Shown: positions 25,641 to 35,220 of the stretch, in pieces
Layout: every line of letters starts with the position of its first letter
How positions within the stretch are numbered: the first letter of the stretch is position 1
DNA from: Trichaptum fuscoviolaceum
Taxonomy: Eukaryota > Basidiomycota > Agaricomycetes > Hymenochaetales > Trichaptaceae
Direction: 5' to 3'
Assembly (NCBI GenBank): GCA_910574455.1
Contig: CAJSYZ010000001.1
Span: forward strand, 3,827,424 to 3,891,423
Length of the DNA stretch: 64,000 nucleotides
Notes under the pieces: model-generated
The model's input: only the letters and a program-made list of their open reading frames with translations
The model's database searches: none
Told to the model about the DNA's origin: nothing
Made by a program: the position numbers and the translations under genes

Positions 25641-26848
25641 ATGTCGTCCCACCAGGAATGGGGAGGACTCGCAGACACCTTCGCTTTCCCGTCCCCTAGC
25701 TCCTCGATGGAGGAAGACAAACTCCAGCCCATCCTTGATCGCCTCGACACCCTCGAAAAACGCTACTCCAAGTTAGTCAACGAACACAATCAGGTTCAGA
25801 ACACTGTCGCCCAGCTCAAGCACGCCAACCAGGCGTTAGAAGCCCAAATCGCGAGCCAGCCCGCCTCCCCGTCTGGGGGTGGAGCAGGGCTCAAGATGAA
25901 GCTTCCCGACACCTTCGAAGGCGAACGAGCCAAGCTGGAGAACTGGATTCACCAGATTAAGCTCTACCTGTTCGGACAACATCCGGGACTAAACGAAACC
26001 CGCAAGGTCGCATTTGCTCTGATGCTCTGCGGGGGCCGGCGCAAGACTGGGCACGACCCATTCTAGATCGACTCCAGGACATCCCGACACCGCCAGAAGC
26101 CGCCAGCCTGGAGGCCCTGTTCGCCGCCCTTCGCGCCTCTTACGGGGAAATCGATGCAGACAAAGCCGCAGCCGACAAACTGATGCGCCTACGCCAGACA
26201 GGAACGGTCGCCGAGTTTGCGTCGCAATTCCGTGCCCTCCAAGCCCTCACCGGGTGGCCCAAGGACGCAACGACGGATGTCATCTACCTCGACATGTTCC
26301 GGAAGGGACTCAAAGACCAGGTTTGCCAGCACATCGCCAGCACAGAGGCGAAGGATATGAAATTCGATGCCTACGTCAACTGGGTTTCCGAGACGGACGA
26401 GAAGCTAAGGCTCGCACACGCCTATGGACCAGTATCAAAGCCAGCGGCTACGCCCCGAAGCAATCCCGGCACCACTAGTTCAGCTCCGCGTACGATCCCG
26501 ACTGCGGGCGCAAGCTCGACGAAGGATCCCAACGCAATGGAGATTGACAGGGTGCGCCGGGAGCGCAGGAGTAAGGGACTATGCTACTACTGCGGAGAGA
26601 AAGACCATTTAGTGAGCGATTGCCCAACGCGACCGCCAACCCGAAACCTAAAGGCTACAAAATCCACGTCCCCGTCGAGCCCCTCGCCCCCCGCGCTCCA
26701 GTCGTTCGAAGAAACGCTCAAACGTATGGCGGAACAGTACGTCCAGAATGTGCAGCAGTCCGTGCTACAGAACGCATTCGCCGCCATGACGCCCGCCGCC
26801 AAGAACGTTCACAATCCCGAAGCCCCGCCCCCAGCGGATTTTCAGTAG
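25641..26848 (+). pseudogene. gag: Retrotransposon gag, 1-nt frameshift
   Basis: Structural gag polyprotein. It starts MSSHQEWGGLAD at 25641, with a coiled-coil segment and the gag core (LPDTFEGERAKLENWIHQIK). At a G5 run (26031-26035) the frame must change by one base to continue into the conserved core (AQDWARPILDRLQ and onward). In the recorded frame a stop follows at once. The second part carries a CCHC zinc knuckle (CYYCGEKDHLVSDC) and ends at 26848. One missing G, real or an assembly slip, explains this; a programmed shift is less likely because the site is mid-gag. Confidence 0.85.
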
Positions 26849-26852
26849 GGTC

Positions 26853-29800
26853 GTATTGCTCAGTCGCGCCCTATACGACGCCCAACCGCCCTTGTGGCCG
26901 AAGAACTCTCTTAATAATGGTCCCTTGTATTTAACCATCTCTACAATAGACCGTCGTCTTCGACGACATTTGAAGTTCCCGGTACAGGTTAGCGACGGAA
27001 AAACGGATGCCTTAGCCACAGTAATGTTAGACAGCGGTGCGTCGGGAACTTTCATAAATTCCCGCTACGTTTCGCGACACGGACTCCAGACTCGGGAATT
27101 GGTAATCCCGATACTTTTGCGCAACGCGGACAATTCCCCGAACGCGATTGGACGCATCACCAAGGAAGTAGTCCTCAACGTCGAGATGAAGGGACACTTA
27201 GAACAGTTGACCATGGCCGTCGCGGATATTGGCGACGACGATATTATCATGGGTATCGACTGGTTGCGGCACCATAACCCAACCATTGACTGGACCAACG
27301 ATGTGGTCGATCTCAACCGCTGCCCGCCCCAGTGTGACAACCAGCAACGCCTGGTCCCGCTTCCCCGCCTCGCCATAGCAGAAGAAGTCGAGACCCCCTG
27401 GGGGCCCGACAGGACCCAGGCCGAATGGGAAGCTGTCCCACCAGGATTTCGGTACTCAGAAAAATATTGGGACCAGTACCACGACGCTGAATCCTACTTC
27501 GTCACGACGGACGACCACTTCGCGTACAAAATTGCCGCCTCGTACACCCACTCCCAGGCCATCGCTGAGAAGTCAGCAGTGAAGGAAGGCGAGAAAACCT
27601 TCGAGGAACTAGTTCCCCCCGAATTTCGTGAGTTTGCCGACGTTTTCTCGAAAGTTGAATCCGAAAGGCTTCCACTACGCAAGCCGTATGATCACGCCAT
27701 AGATTTAGAACCCGGGAAGGTTCCCCCGTACAGCAAAATCTATCCGTTGGCCCCGGCCGAACGCGACGCCCTTCGCGAATTCGTTGACGAAAACCTGCGC
27801 AAAGGGTACATACGACCTTCGAAATCCCCTGCAGCGGCTCCCGTCTTCTTTATCAAGAAAAAGGACGGAACCTTGCGCATGGTAGTCGATTACCGACGAC
27901 TGAACGATATCACGGTCAAGAATCGATACCCGCTTCCCCTCACGATGGAACTCGTAGACGCACTGCAAAAGGCGAAGGTTTTCACGACGTTAGATTTGCA
28001 ATGGGGCTACCACAACGTGCGACTGAAGCAAGGCGACGAGTGGAAGGCCGCATTTCGGACTCAGGCAGGACATTTCGAACCAACGGTGATGACATTCGGG
28101 CTCACGAATGCCCCGGCGACCTTCCAGCATATGATGAACGATATCTTCAAAGATCTCATTGGAGTATACGTGATCATCTACCTTGATGACTTGCTAATCT
28201 TTTCCGAAGATGAATCGCAGCACGAGGAACACGTACGGGAAGTCCTTAAGCGGCTGCGCGAAAACGACTTGTTCTGTAAACCCGAAAAGTGCAAATTCAA
28301 ACAGACTTCCGTCGAGTATCTCGGGATGATTATTTCGCAGGGAAAGGTGGCGATGGATCCCGCCAAGGTACAGGCGGTCCTCGACTGGCCTACCCCGAAA
28401 AAGGTGAAAGACATTCAAGCCTTCCTCGGGTTCGCGAATTTCTATCGACGCTTCATTCGGGATTTCTCGCACATCGTCAAACCGCTCACGACGCTGCTGA
28501 AGAAGGACGTTCGCTGGGCCTGGACAGAAAACCAGCAGTTCGCCTTCGACTATCTCAAGCGCATGTTCACGACCGCCCCCGTCCTGATGATGCCAGACAT
28601 GTCGCGACAATTCATCGTGGAATGCGACGCCTCTGATTTCGCGACCGGCGCGGTCTTGTCCCAGGAAGGCGACGACGGGCTGATACATCCGGTCGCCTTT
28701 TTCTCGAAATCCCTCAATGATGCGGAACGCAACTACGAGATTTATGACAAGGAGCTACTCGCGATTATTCGAGCTCTTGACGAGTGGCGACATTATCTCG
28801 AAGGTGCGAGTCATAAACTCGATATCGTGTCTGACCACAAGAATCTGCTATATTTCTCTGAATCCCGAACGCTGACGCGACGCCAAGCCCGGTGGAGTCT
28901 GTTCCTCACCCGCTTCGATTTTACGATTCGCCATCGCCCAGGGCGACTCGGGGGCAAACCCGACGCCATGTCACGACGCGTCGATCTTCAACCCGAAGGC
29001 GAAGACAACACGGGACGGACCCTCTTGACCCCCGAAATGTTTCGACTAAAGGCAATTCGTCGGGGAATGACGCAGGTACACGGGGATCAGGCCCTCCTAC
29101 GACGCATTCGTAAGTCAGATCAATATGAAGACGAACTGGTGGACGCGATCGAGCTGGTCAAGTCCAAGGCGCCTCGAGTCCTGACCAAGGAACTTGAGGA
29201 CTGGAGCACCGAGGAAGGCCTCATCCTGTACCAGGGTAAGGTTTACGTCCCGAAAGACGAGACCATTCGCCGGGATGTGGTGAAGACTTACCACGACAGT
29301 CTCCCCGCCGGACATCCTGGACGTTGGAAAACGTTTGAGATGGTAAGCCGCAACTACTGGTGGCCCGGGATGTCTAACTTCGTAGAACGATACGTTTCGG
29401 GATGCGATACCTGTGCACGCACGAAGAACCGATCCCAACGCCCGGTAGGACTCCTGCAACCGAACGAAATCCCGCAGGGCCCCTGGCAGGCAATTTCGTG
29501 CGATTTCATCACCCAGCTCCCCCGATCTGAGGATTACGACGCAATTTTCGTGGTGGTCGACCGTCTCACCAAGCAAGCGCATTTTATCCCGACCACGTCT
29601 GATGTCGATGCACCGGAAACCGCAGAACTCTTCCTGCAACACGTCTGGAAGCTGCACGGAACCCCCCGCCAGATCATATCCGACCGCGGACCACAGTTTG
29701 TCGCGCAGTTCATGAAAGCCCTTTTTTCCCGACTCGGTATCAAGGGTACCACGTCGACTGCGTATCACCCGCAGACGGATGGGCAAACCGAAAGGGTAAA

Positions 29801-30782
29801 CCAAGAGCTGGAACAATATTTACGGGCTTTCATAGATACACGACAAGAAAACTGGGCCGGATTACTCCCGATGGCAGAGTTCGCGCACAACACGAAAGCG
29901 CACGCGGCAACACGACAATCCCCGTTCGCGCTTGTCTACGGCTACAATCCCGAATTCACGATTGCCCCGAGCAACGGCCTGTCCACGGTCCCCGCCGCGG
30001 ACGCACGACTACAGGAGCTTCAGCAGGCACAGGAAGAGGCAAGAGCGGCTTTGGAGGTTGCGGCAGAGCGCATGAAGCAGCACTACGATCAGGCCAGGAA
30101 CGAGGCCCCGCAGTACGCAGTCGGGGATAAAGTATGGCTCGAGGCGACGAACGTTCGGCGACCGGGAGCGCGCAAATTATTACCGAAACGACTAGGGCCG
30201 TATAAAGTGAAGGCAAAGCTAAGTGACCTCACCTACGAACTCGAACTCCCCGCGTCGCTGAAGATTCATCCCGTATTTCACGTATCGCTGCTCTCGCCAT
30301 ACCACGAAGACGACATTCCCGGTCGAACGCAACCCCCGCCGCCCCCAGTCGAAGTAGAAGGAGATCTGGAATACGAGGTGGAAGAGGTACTGGACGCTAG
30401 ACGGTTTAGACGGAGGTTTGAATATTTGGTACGATGGAAGGGATATTCGAGCGCGGAAGATACATGGATTCCCGCAAAGGATATGGGTAATGCAAAGGCT
30501 AAAATTCGCAGTTTCTATCGAAAACACCCGGACGCCCCTCGAGAAGTCAACGCTATCGAGCTCTGTGACCTGAGCAAGATTCAAGCTTGGCGCCCCGGAG
30601 TTGCGCCTTTGGAGGGGGGTAATGTCGAGATCCCAGGCCCCTTTTCTCATTTCCCGCACTTTCCCGCCAAGGATCCCGACATGAGCAGACAATCCCGCGG
30701 GGAGAATCCCGCCATTGGATTCCCCGCGCGAAACCCCTTTCCCGACTCGCACGATCCCCCGCAAGATCCCCCGCTCACGTGA
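26853..30782 (+). CDS. pol: Retrotransposon pol polyprotein (PR-RT-RH-IN-chromodomain)
   Basis: Replication polyprotein of about 1300 residues in the +1 frame relative to the 3' part of gag. The pol frame is open upstream into gag and has no ATG before the protease, so expression by frameshifting or reinitiation at the gag end is likely. In order: aspartic protease DSGASG (about residue 59), reverse transcriptase (VVDYRRLNDITVKNRYPLPL, catalytic YLDD near 440), RNase H (DASDFATGAVLSQ, about 590), integrase zinc site (H...HPGR..CDTCARTK) with the DDE core, and a chromodomain (YEVEEVLDARRFRRRFEYLV, then RWKGYSSAEDTWIP) near 1172-1215. No stop codons interrupt it. The ORF runs about 160 bp into the 3' LTR before stopping. 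Confidence 0.95.
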   Translation, partial: VLLSRALYDAQPPLWPKNSLNNGPLYLTISTIDRRLRRHLKFPVQVSDGKTDALATVMLDSGASGTFINSRYVSRHGLQTRELVIPILLRNADNSPNAIGRITKEVVLNVEMKGHLEQLTMAVADIGDDDIIMGIDWLRHHNPTIDWTNDVVDLNRCPPQCDNQQRLVPLPRLAIAEEVETPWGPDRTQAEWEAVPPGFRYSEKYWDQYHDAESYFVTTDDHFAYKIAASYTHSQAIAEKSAVKEGEKTFEELVPPEFREFADVFSKVESERLPLRKPYDHAIDLEPGKVPPYSKIYPLAPAERDALREFVDENLRKGYIRPSKSPAAAPVFFIKKKDGTLRMVVDYRRLNDITVKNRYPLPLTMELVDALQKAKVFTTLDLQWGYHNVRLKQGDEWKAAFRTQAGHFEPTVMTFGLTNAPATFQHMMNDIFKDLIGVYVIIYLDDLLIFSEDESQHEEHVREVLKRLRENDLFCKPEKCKFKQTSVEYLGMIISQGKVAMDPAKVQAVLDWPTPKKVKDIQAFLGFANFYRRFIRDFSHIVKPLTTLLKKDVRWAWTENQQFAFDYLKRMFTTAPVLMMPDMSRQFIVECDASDFATGAVLSQEGDDGLIHPVAFFSKSLNDAERNYEIYDKELLAIIRALDEWRHYLEGASHKLDIVSDHKNLLYFSESRTLTRRQARWSLFLTRFDFTIRHRPGRLGGKPDAMSRRVDLQPEGEDNTGRTLLTPEMFRLKAIRRGMTQVHGDQALLRRIRKSDQYEDELVDAIELVKSKAPRVLTKELEDWSTEEGLILYQGKVYVPKDETIRRDVVKTYHDSLPAGHPGRWKTFEMVSRNYWWPGMSNFVERYVSGCDTCARTKNRSQRPVGLLQPNEIPQGPWQAISCDFITQLPRSEDYDAIFVVVDRLTKQAHFIPTTSDVDAPETAELFLQHVWKLHGTPRQIISDRGPQFVAQFMKALFSRLGIKGTTSTAYHPQTDGQTERVNQELEQYLRAFIDTRQENWAGLLPMAEFAHNTKAHAATRQSPFALVYGYNPEFTIAPSNGLSTVPAADARLQELQQAQEEARAALEVAAERMKQHYDQARNEAPQYAVGDKVWLEATNVRRPGARKLLPKRLGPYKVKAKLSDLTYELELPASLKIHPVFHVSLLSPYHEDDIPGRTQPPPPPVEVEGDLEYEVEEVLDARRFRRRFEYLVRWKGYSSAEDTWIPAKDMGNAKAKIRSFYRKHPDAPREVNAIELCDLSKIQAWRPGVAPLEGGNVEIPGPFSHFPHFPAKDPDMSRQSRGENPAIGFPARNPFPDSHDPPQDPPLT
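30611..30622 (+). other. Polypurine tract before the 3' LTR
   Basis: GGAGGGGGGTAA lies directly against the LTR start, the expected plus-strand priming site. It also encodes the LEGGN residues of pol. Confidence 0.75.
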
Positions 30783-31452
30783 CCTATCCCGCACCACCGT
30801 CCCGACCACCATGCACGCATACACACATTCATTTACGACGACCCGCCACGGCACACGTACATTCACTTATCAACATACGCTCATTAATCCGTTAGTACCT
30901 CAAGGTGACGACCTGCAACAGTCTGGCATACCTAGTCTGGCTAGTCGCGGCCCCGGACCGGACGCTGACGTCCACGGACAGGCCGTAGCCATCTGGAGAG
31001 ACGGGATAGACATGCCTAGCAGTGCGGTCGTAGCATGTATCGTTTGTAGTAGATAGGTGCGCATTGCGCAAGGACACTTAGCGTAGATTAACTATACAGT
31101 CTTTACGAAGTAGATAAATAGCTGTAGGCATCGTAAGGAGCACCCCACTTTTGACCTCTTGTGGAGTGCTTCCTTAGGTGCGATCTCTCTCTTTTCTCCT
31201 GTGTAGTTAGTTGCGCAATACTTACTTGTGGAGTGCTTCCTTAGGGATCCGCTTACTTGACGTTCAAAGCAGTGAAGAGTCCTAGCTGGCCTTGAGAATC
31301 CCGCGACGCGCCTGGATCGAATCCCGCGCGTTTCCCGCCAGAATTCCCACGCTCGTTCCCAGTCGCGAATCCAGATTCCCGAACGCGGGTTCTTGTCGTG
31401 AATTCCAGTTTCCCGAAACTGTTTCCCGCTACAATTCCCGACGGTCGTAACA
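30623..31452 (+). repeat. 3' LTR
   Basis: 830 bp, same length and same sequence on direct reading as the 5' LTR. It is followed by the second GGGCC target copy at 31453-31457. Confidence 0.95.
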
Positions 31453-32468
31453 GGGCCTGCTTGTAGAGCCTTTAAGATTCACGCCCACGACTGGCGTAAA
31501 GTGCTTCAATTGAGCAGAGAGTTCACGACGAACATTTTCCTCGAGCTTTGTGCCTTTGATGTCGATCCTTATGGCAGAAAAGACAGATTTTGTCTGTATC
31601 AATCGATTGCCGGCCTCCTCATCCTCAAATTTACGTTGCCAACGCACGATTGCATGGTGTGAATGATATCGGGCGACTAAGCAAGACAAGAAATTATCCC
31701 AGATGACGTCCCCAGTGAAAACATTGATGAGTTTCCCTGACGGGAAAAAGCCGGGAAGAACAGATATGAACGCCGTGGCGACAGCAAGTCTTGATTCCTC
31801 CACACGCTTGCGGATAAGCAGCTCAAGTGGCTCCTCGGGCTATAGCGCATTACCATAAGAACAAGCGGTTAGAGACGTGCATTCAAGCTTTTGATTTAAT
31901 TTGCAGCTTACCGTATAACGCATCAGGATAGCTAGTTCTTCACCTAGCTTGAAGATCATGTCCGTGTACTGGTATGTACTGATCCGAAACTGGTCTAGCA
32001 TCACAGCCGTCTTCCTCTGCAGAGCCTGTGCTTCCCTAACCCGGTTACTGATATACTGATTTGACGTATCAAAGTACCTCCCCAGCCGATCAGCCAGAAC
32101 AAGTGTTTCCTTGAAATCGTTCGACGAAAACCCGAAGCGATTTGCATGCTCTAGCTTGGACTCTAAGCTTTTGGTGATTGACTGGACCACCGTGCTATCG
32201 ATATATGCTCCCGAGCGATAACCAAAGGGTAGGTCCTCTGACAAGTCATTGAAGATAAGCCAAACCACACACTGAAATATAGATAATATGTGGTCCTACC
32301 GAACTTAACCTCTACAGGATTTGTATACACTTCGTATTCGCTCTCGTCTTCGATGATCGCGGACTTTGAGCTGTGAGTGTTGAGACCAAAGCTGGATTCT
32401 GAACCGTCCTCGTCCTCGTCTGTGTCCAAGCAAGAGCTTGGAGTATCCCCGAGATCAGAACTTGACAT

Positions 32469-33070
32469 TTTGGAGATTTGATAGTGACTGAAACGAAGAG
32501 CCTGAGCTACTTCAAGTTGGCAGTGCAGTGAGTACTACTACTAGGAATACTAGTAGTAGTAGTAGTATGCCTGAGAGGAAAGTAATGGCAAGGGTTATTC
32601 AAACGGTGAGTGAAGTTGGAATGAAGGTCAAGTGTCGCCACCGTGGCATGCCACCGGCAGCCTGAGTAGTACTAGTAGTAGTAGGCTATTACTAGTACTA
32701 GTAGTAGCCTGAGTGAGCCACTGGCAGTGAGTGCCAGTGAGCCTGAGGGGCAACTTCAAGTTATTACTAATACTACAGTAGTAGAAAACGGGCCGAGCTT
32801 CGCCGGCAAGTCTCTTACTCCGAGTCCGAGTCCCCCATTTGTCAACTTGAAGACGTTCGCACGGGAGGCAGATTTCCCTGAGCGTTATCACGCAATTCCG
32901 GAACGCAGTGCCCTTCCTCCCAGAACTAGTAGCCTCACTGCCACTGGCACTGCAGTGGCAGCCTCAGGCTCAGGCTGAGCCTGAGTCACGGTATCACTGC
33001 CAGTGGCGCCACTGGATGAAGGATTTAGGACACCCGAAATTGAAACCCATAAGACCCCGCTTGGCACTCA
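32469..33070. repeat. Motif array upstream of the interrupted gene
   Basis: Contains ACTACTACTAGGAATACTAGTAG, GCCACCGTGGCATGCCACCGGC, repeated GCCTGAG, CCACTGGCACTGCAGTGGC and CAGGCTCAGGCTGAGCC words. It is the promoter region of the minus-strand gene. No coding signal was found. Confidence 0.65.
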
Positions 33071-33900
33071 GGCTGGCAAGTAGTCTCGTAACCAGACCAG
33101 GCTACTTATATGGGTCGCTTTGCTCTGAGGGCGTAACCGGTCTGGTTTCCAAGGTTCAAATTTACAAGACTTTGCAGGGAGTTTGAATTATAATACAAAT
33201 GAAGTAACAGACCCAGTTGTTGTATTGACTAAGACGCGAGTAAAAAATAATGCCCCACGCTTTTTTGGTTGACGTGACGTGAGGTCACACTGTGGCAACC
33301 GTGCCTTTGCGTAATCGATCGACGCGACGCGCTTAACGCGCGTCTACGTCGATCTCTTCTTCGCTATTACACTCACTTCTAATTTATCATGGATTCCAAC
33401 TGTTTAACCTCTGATTTGTGCGACGAGTGGATGACTTTCCGTAGGCTTTCTGTACTTTTACAGATTAGATGCGACCCTTTTGACACCGCAAGTGTCTTAG
33501 CGATGACCTTTTCCTATGGTTCCAAAGACCCCGGCACATATAAACACTGCCTTCATTGCCTTCCAAATTATCCAAAAATCTGTATTCTATTCCGCAAGCC
33601 TATACTACGGAAAGTCACCCAGTAACGTTGAAGGCAAGGGACGCGCGTTCTAGGTACGCAACTGCCGTGACACTCAGCTAATGTTAACTCAATTCTTTAT
33701 CACATTCACATGACGACATCAGACGTTATCTTTGGAATTCAGGGGGAACCTATGAAATCACTACTCCATTTGGATTAATTTCAAACTCCCTGCAAAGTCT
33801 TGTAATCGAAAACCTTGGAAACCAGGCCAGCTACGCTGTGCTTGCTCCGCAAGCCATATAAAGAAAGTAGCTTGGCCTGGTCACGAGGCTAGCTGGCAAG
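33071..33900. mobile_element. Foldback-like element with about 130-bp terminal inverted repeats
   Basis: The left arm (33071-33200) and right arm (33768-33900) are imperfect inverted copies. Both contain GGTTTCCAAGGTT, ACAAGACTTTGCAGGGAGTTTGAA and a region around ACCAG(A/G)CCA(G/A)GCTACT in inverted order. The interior of about 565 bp holds a 38-bp near-palindrome centred on TTAA (33317-33354). It also has one plus-strand ORF (33389-33625, 78 codons, Cys-rich) of unknown nature. No transposase is present, so the element would be non-autonomous. Confidence 0.7.
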
Positions 33901-34304
33901 CATTTAGGGAGGTTGAAGCCACCCGTCCACCGCCGGCCTTGAGCAGAAGTTCTGCCGGTCCATGGAGACCCGCGGTATAACTTACCTTTGAACTTGAAGG
34001 TAAGGTATCAGGGTGTACTTATGATATCTTACCTGATACTACTACTAGTACGGTAAGCAAGGCAGGCATTTAGGACGACTGTCCTAGACACGGACCATCT
34101 GGCAGACCCTTCCCCTCTGCTAGATCCTGGAAATTTAGGGCCCGGGCAAGACGGAGAGTTTGGCTCCGAGCCGTGCCGTTTAGTACTAGTACTACATACT
34201 ACTTGTAGGACGAAAAAGCCGTTCTAAATCCTTAGTACGGGAAGCATAGCCTGAGTATGGTGGCTTCCGACTCAGCCTGAGCCGCAGGCTGCGTCACTAC
34301 TCTA
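33901..34304. repeat. Degenerate ATTTAGGAC-type repeat zone
   Basis: Contains several TTTAGGAC and CTAAATCC words, including a stretch ending GTTCTAAATCCTTAGTACGGG near 34213-34240 that resembles a diverged end of the neighbouring small inverted-repeat element. No gene was seen. Confidence 0.5.
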
Positions 34305-34691
34305 GTGGATGCCTTCCCGTAAGAATTTAGGACGGCGGAGGCTGTCCTAAATCTTTGAAACTCCGTCAGGTACAGGTTTAGGACAGCCATCCTAAACCGT
34401 AAGCAACATCTAGGACGGGTCCTAAATTCCTTTCCGGTTGCCACGGTGAGGTCTGCCGGATTATTTTCATAGATAAAATTGCTTAAAATGGAAGCGGGTG
34501 CGTCACATAATCTTCACTTCTACTAAATATGGTATGTGAGAACGCTGCTGTAATGTTTAGAGCCCTTCCTTGATCTCAGTAATTTAGGACGACCGACGTC
34601 GACCGGAAAGTTGGCTCCGTTCCCGGATAATATTCGGAAGAGGATTTAGGATAAGAATCGTCGTCCTAAATCCTTACGGGAAGGCATCCAG
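34305..34691. mobile_element. MITE-like element with TA-flanked inverted termini
   Basis: Ends are perfect inverted 18-mers (TGGATGCCTTCCCGTAAG at 34306-34323, its complement at 34673-34690), extended by (A/G)ATTTAGGACG(G/A)C. Each side is flanked by TA, as expected for Tc1/mariner-type insertions. The 387-bp body contains more TTTAGGAC/GTCCTAAA inverted pairs and no ORF. Confidence 0.75.
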
Positions 34692-34699
34692 TACCATCA

Positions 34700-35220
34700 T
34701 AATGATGATCACGGTGCCTCCGCATCATCATGCCGTGAAACACAAACAAGTATAGTACTACTATAGTACTATCCGGCGAGGACTCGGACTCCGAAGCGAA
34801 CTGCGGCGGCCGAGCTGTCAAGTTGCTGAGATCATCAACTTCAAATTCGACTAGTAAGTACTAGTAGTAGTAGTAGTACTAGTAGTTACGGTAGTAGTAC
34901 TACTCGCGGCGGGTGCACTCATGCTGTGGCACTGCCAGTGCCAGTGAGGCTGGGAAGTCCTACTACTAGTAGTAGTAGTATCACTGGCATAGTAGTACTA
35001 GCCTGAGTACTTAAATTTAAATATAGTACTACTCTTCACGGCACTCCGTCAGCCTGAGTCACGGTGTGGCCTGCTGGCAGCGGTAGTATCCGACTTCCAT
35101 CAACTTCTTCAAGTTCACGTTCCGACGGTGAATAGCTTTTAGTTGCCACTGGCAGCGGACCCCATCATGATGCCCCCCACATCATCTTGAAGCCAGCAAC
35201 TCAACGACTATCCCTTCAGA
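34700..35220. repeat. Motif array upstream of the second unknown island gene
   Basis: Contains ATAGTACTACTATAGTACTAT, ACTAGTAGTAGTAGTAGTACTAG-like runs, GCACTGCCAGTGCCAGTG and CATCATGATGCC palindromes. The promoter of the plus-strand gene lies here. Confidence 0.6.

Larger units (their letters stand above)
24722..31452 (+). mobile_element. Ty3/gypsy chromovirus LTR retrotransposon, recent insertion
   Basis: Complete element of 6731 bp with 830-bp LTRs (TG...CA), internal gag and pol, a polypurine tract and a 5-bp target duplication, GGGCC (24717-24721 and 31453-31457). Read side by side, the two LTRs show no difference, indicating a very recent insertion. Pol carries protease, reverse transcriptase, RNase H, integrase and a C-terminal chromodomain, which defines the chromovirus clade. 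It sits in sense opposite to the gene it interrupts. gag has a 1-nt frame change, so this copy may be gag-defective unless that is an assembly error. Confidence 0.96.
23907..32468 (-). pseudogene. Island gene of unknown function, interrupted by an LTR retrotransposon
   Basis: Unrecognised protein. Exons on the complement: 32310..32468, 31912..32271, 31453..31839, then (after the retrotransposon) 23907..24716. The reading frame on the two sides of the insertion meets exactly when the element and one GGGCC target copy are ignored, for a total of 571 residues. The N-terminus is acidic and Ser-rich (SSSDLGDTPSS, DTDEDEDGSES). The middle contains RKRVEESRLAVATAFISVLP, then VFTGDVIWDNFLSCLVARYH, then VRWQRKFEDEEAGNRLIQTK. 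The C-terminal half is predicted helical with many charged residues (RRRWKRELERAGG, EFLHEDMEHIDHA) and ends DTDSDVNMSSAM. No known domain was recognised. Introns are short and normal, so the gene was probably expressed until the insertion. As it stands it would give a truncated or chimeric product. Confidence 0.65.
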
